Positions 61,905-64,000 of a stretch of 64,000 nucleotides of DNA are shown piece by piece. The notes under the pieces were generated by a model. The model was not told the DNA's origin. It saw only the letters and a list, made by a program, of their open reading frames with translations, and ran no database searches. The DNA is taken from contig NW_006763295.1 of the NCBI RefSeq assembly GCF_000218685.1, forward strand, positions 2,678,882 to 2,742,881. The letters are read 5' to 3'. Within the stretch, counting starts at the first letter, position 1. Every line of letters begins with the position of its first letter. This DNA is from Serpula lacrymans var. lacrymans S7.9. Its lineage: Eukaryota; Basidiomycota; Agaricomycetes; Boletales; Serpulaceae. The position numbers were made by a program, and so were the translations under genes.

Positions 61905-64000
61905 CTAATCCCAGTCAATAGAAATGCCGCCAGGTCCTGGACCGACGATACCGATACCACGACTGGCCTCTCGTTTCAGCCAGTTCCAAGCGCGCTTGTC
62001 GTCCTTCAGATATGGTTCTAATCTGTCACGGCATTTCTGATTATGATCCTACAAACACGCAACTATAGTCAAGGCGGTGATAACAAATCGATACGAAAGG
62101 CGCTTACTTTAAGCCACTGTTTCTCCTCCTTGGTGAGCATGTTGTCTTTCACCATTCTTGTCTGAATGGGAACACACGTCAAACGTTCAAAGCCTAGCCA
62201 GATGTCACCGTTGAATTCTCCTTTGGTCTAACACAAATGAATGAGCATTTAGTGTCTTCCGATCAACCTTGGAAATACGTACCTTGACACGCCTAACGGC
62301 GAGAGCGGATTCAATGCGCATTCCCCACTTCCCTTCAAGGTCTACAGAGTTTCCGACAATAAGCGGAAGTTAAAAGGTTTACAAAGAGATGTGACTTACA
62401 AAAGCCGGGTTCATTAGTAATAACGTGGCCTGGGACAAGAGGCACGCTGCTAGAGAACCCGTGAGGACCCTCATGGACGTTCAAGAACGAGCCGAAACCA
62501 TGTCCTGTCCCATGCTGCGCATCGATTGTGAGTAAGGAAAAGTTGCGATAGTAAGCAGCCTTCGTAACGTACGAGGTAATTCAATCCATCCTTCCATAGT
62601 GCACGACGAGCCAATACATCTAGCTGAGCCCCAGTGGTTCCTTCGGGGAAAGTTGCACTATCTATAGCAATCTGGGGTGATTATTAGTCAAACGTCACTA
62701 AGCACTGATATAAAAGGTATGTTGACGTACATGCCCCTGTAAAACTCGTGTGTATGCTTCGCACTGGTCTTGTGATGGTCGTCCAAAATGAACTGTGCGT
62801 GTAGTGTCGCATGTCCCATCGCGGTATTGACCACCAGAATCGCTGATGGAAGTAGTTAATGAATTGAACGACATCCGTAGGATTGTGAGATGTGACTTAC
62901 TTTAAATATGGGGTGTCACGATCGATCATCCGAGCAGTTGACTTCGAGGGTGAGTAATGGGGTAGAGCTTTTGGAGATGTGTCAACCGTTTGGAGGAGTC
63001 AATAGTAGATGGAAGCACCAACCCGCGTTAGGCCCACTAGCAGATATATTCTCATAGGCAAGTCCCCAATAGTGCTTGTTCTGTCTCCTGTATTCAGTCA
63101 GGCGCCAAGCAGCCTCATATTCGGTAATGTCATATCCTTGCTGGATTTTGTGCTCCAACCAGGCGAGCCATCGAACCTGAAGGAAACTTGGTTATTGTGA
63201 ATGTATGACGTAGATAGCAATATACTCACGTAGGCAGCACCATCACGTATATAAGCTCGCCTCATGCCCTCGAGTTCGATTTCGTTCTTGACTGCTTTCA
63301 TGCCATCAACCATAGATGGAGCAACAGTGTATCGAAAGTGCGTGAGCATCAACGAGATTGCGTAAGATGTTTCTGGGGAGATGAGTAGTTTGCCTTCGCC
63401 CCATTCTCTGCGACGGAGGAATGTCCATAAATCGTTGTATTCTTTCCTCTCGACCCCAAGAGCATTGAGATAGTCTTCAGTTTCATCCGTGACTTTAGAA
63501 GAATCGAGGAAGAGCACTACTTTCTTCATAGAAACAAAGAGGTACGAGCAAAAAAGAGGATTGAAAGGTATATCGGAGCCACGAAGGTTGAGCAAGTAGG
63601 CTACGAGTGGGCGTTAATTCATCCCATCCAACCATTTGTCGACGATAACACGTACCAATAGAAGACAAGGAGCTTATCAGTGTACCAACATGCATTTGCG
63701 CAGCGGTAGGCGGGTTCTTGGAATAAGATGGCACAGCGGCAGGCTGGGTCTGGATCCAATCACGTAGGGCAGTCACCTTTGCAGCAGCTTCACAGCCTAC
63801 CCACGGAGATCATGATTTATGTACGGAATGAAATATAGGCATTCGAGCTTACCGGTGAATTCAAGAGATTGAATGAATACAGGGTCCTTGGATCGTAGGG
63901 GCTTATCTTTCCAGACGAGATCCATAAAATTCTGAGGTGGATAAGCCAGTTTCGAATTCTTGCGATTAAGCTGCGAGCTCAGCCGCGTTGCTGTCTCATG
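61905..64000 (-). CDS. Xaa-Pro aminopeptidase (aminopeptidase P), 5' end outside window
   Basis: Metallopeptidase of the M24 'pita-bread' fold that releases an N-terminal residue preceding proline; probably cytosolic. The gene continues past the window end, so the N-terminus is missing. Readable exons from the 5' side: [20 protein letters not shown], then [73 protein letters not shown] and [20 protein letters not shown]. The catalytic part has [20 protein letters not shown] (two metal Asp), [20 protein letters not shown] (His), [20 protein letters not shown] (two Glu). The end reads [20 protein letters not shown] then ISIDWD, stopping at 61905-61907. All five M24 metal ligands are therefore present. 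About nine exons fall within the window. Confidence 0.95.

Noticed and set aside
1..64000. Search for CRISPR arrays, transposon ends, rRNA genes or a biosynthetic gene cluster
   Set aside because: No regularly spaced repeats, terminal inverted repeats, rRNA sequence or co-located secondary-metabolite enzymes were seen; the genes are mainly unrelated housekeeping and signalling functions.

Overview
This is a gene-dense stretch of a filamentous fungal nuclear genome, almost certainly a basidiomycete of the class Agaricomycetes. Coding sequence is split by many short introns, mostly 50-75 bases, with GT-AG ends and occasionally GC-AG. The gene set includes Basidiomycota-style hypothetical proteins, a divergent G-alpha subunit of a type I associate with mushroom-forming fungi, a Ras-associating/leucine-rich-repeat adenylate cyclase and a secreted GH2 mannosidase. 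I see no bacterial, viral or organellar DNA, no CRISPR array and no recognisable transposon.

Layout. 1-9.3 kb, all forward: the 3' part of an API5-like gene, a cytochrome b561 membrane protein, a homocysteine S-methyltransferase and an FHA-domain checkpoint kinase of the Chk2/Cds1/Rad53 type. 10.2-23.5 kb, all reverse: a transcription factor with a C-terminal Zn2Cys6 cluster, signal peptidase complex subunit 3, a glycerol-3-phosphate acyltransferase, a secreted class 3 lipase and ribosomal protein uS2 (RPS0). 24.8-37 kb, mixed strands: a conserved nuclear-looking protein of unknown function, a multi-pass membrane protein of unknown function, a membrane-anchored methyltransferase-like protein, glyoxalase I and a PSME3IP1/NIP30-domain protein. 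37.2-52.6 kb: secreted beta-mannosidase, adenylate cyclase, a NIPA-type magnesium transporter and a securin-like protein. 53.2-64 kb: two diverged tandem paralogues of unknown function, a tRNA-Val(AAC) with a Pol III terminator, an atypical G-alpha, the ribosome-biogenesis GTPase NOG1 and the 3' part of an aminopeptidase P.

How the genes relate. Most are independent housekeeping genes, not a biosynthetic cluster. Possible functional links are inferences only: G-alpha and adenylate cyclase both belong to nutrient/mating cAMP signalling, the kinase and the securin candidate to cell-cycle control, and the lipase and mannosidase to extracellular degradation.

I found no convincing new multi-gene system. 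The observations most worth following are the securin candidate, the tandem paralogue pair in which one copy lacks the C-terminal membrane anchor, the G-alpha that lacks the catalytic glutamine, two GC-AG introns supported by protein homology, and a cluster of four identical GTCAAAG heptamers upstream of the checkpoint kinase. Exon coordinates were derived by hand from splice signals and reading-frame continuity. Those given base by base were checked for phase; the others are approximate.
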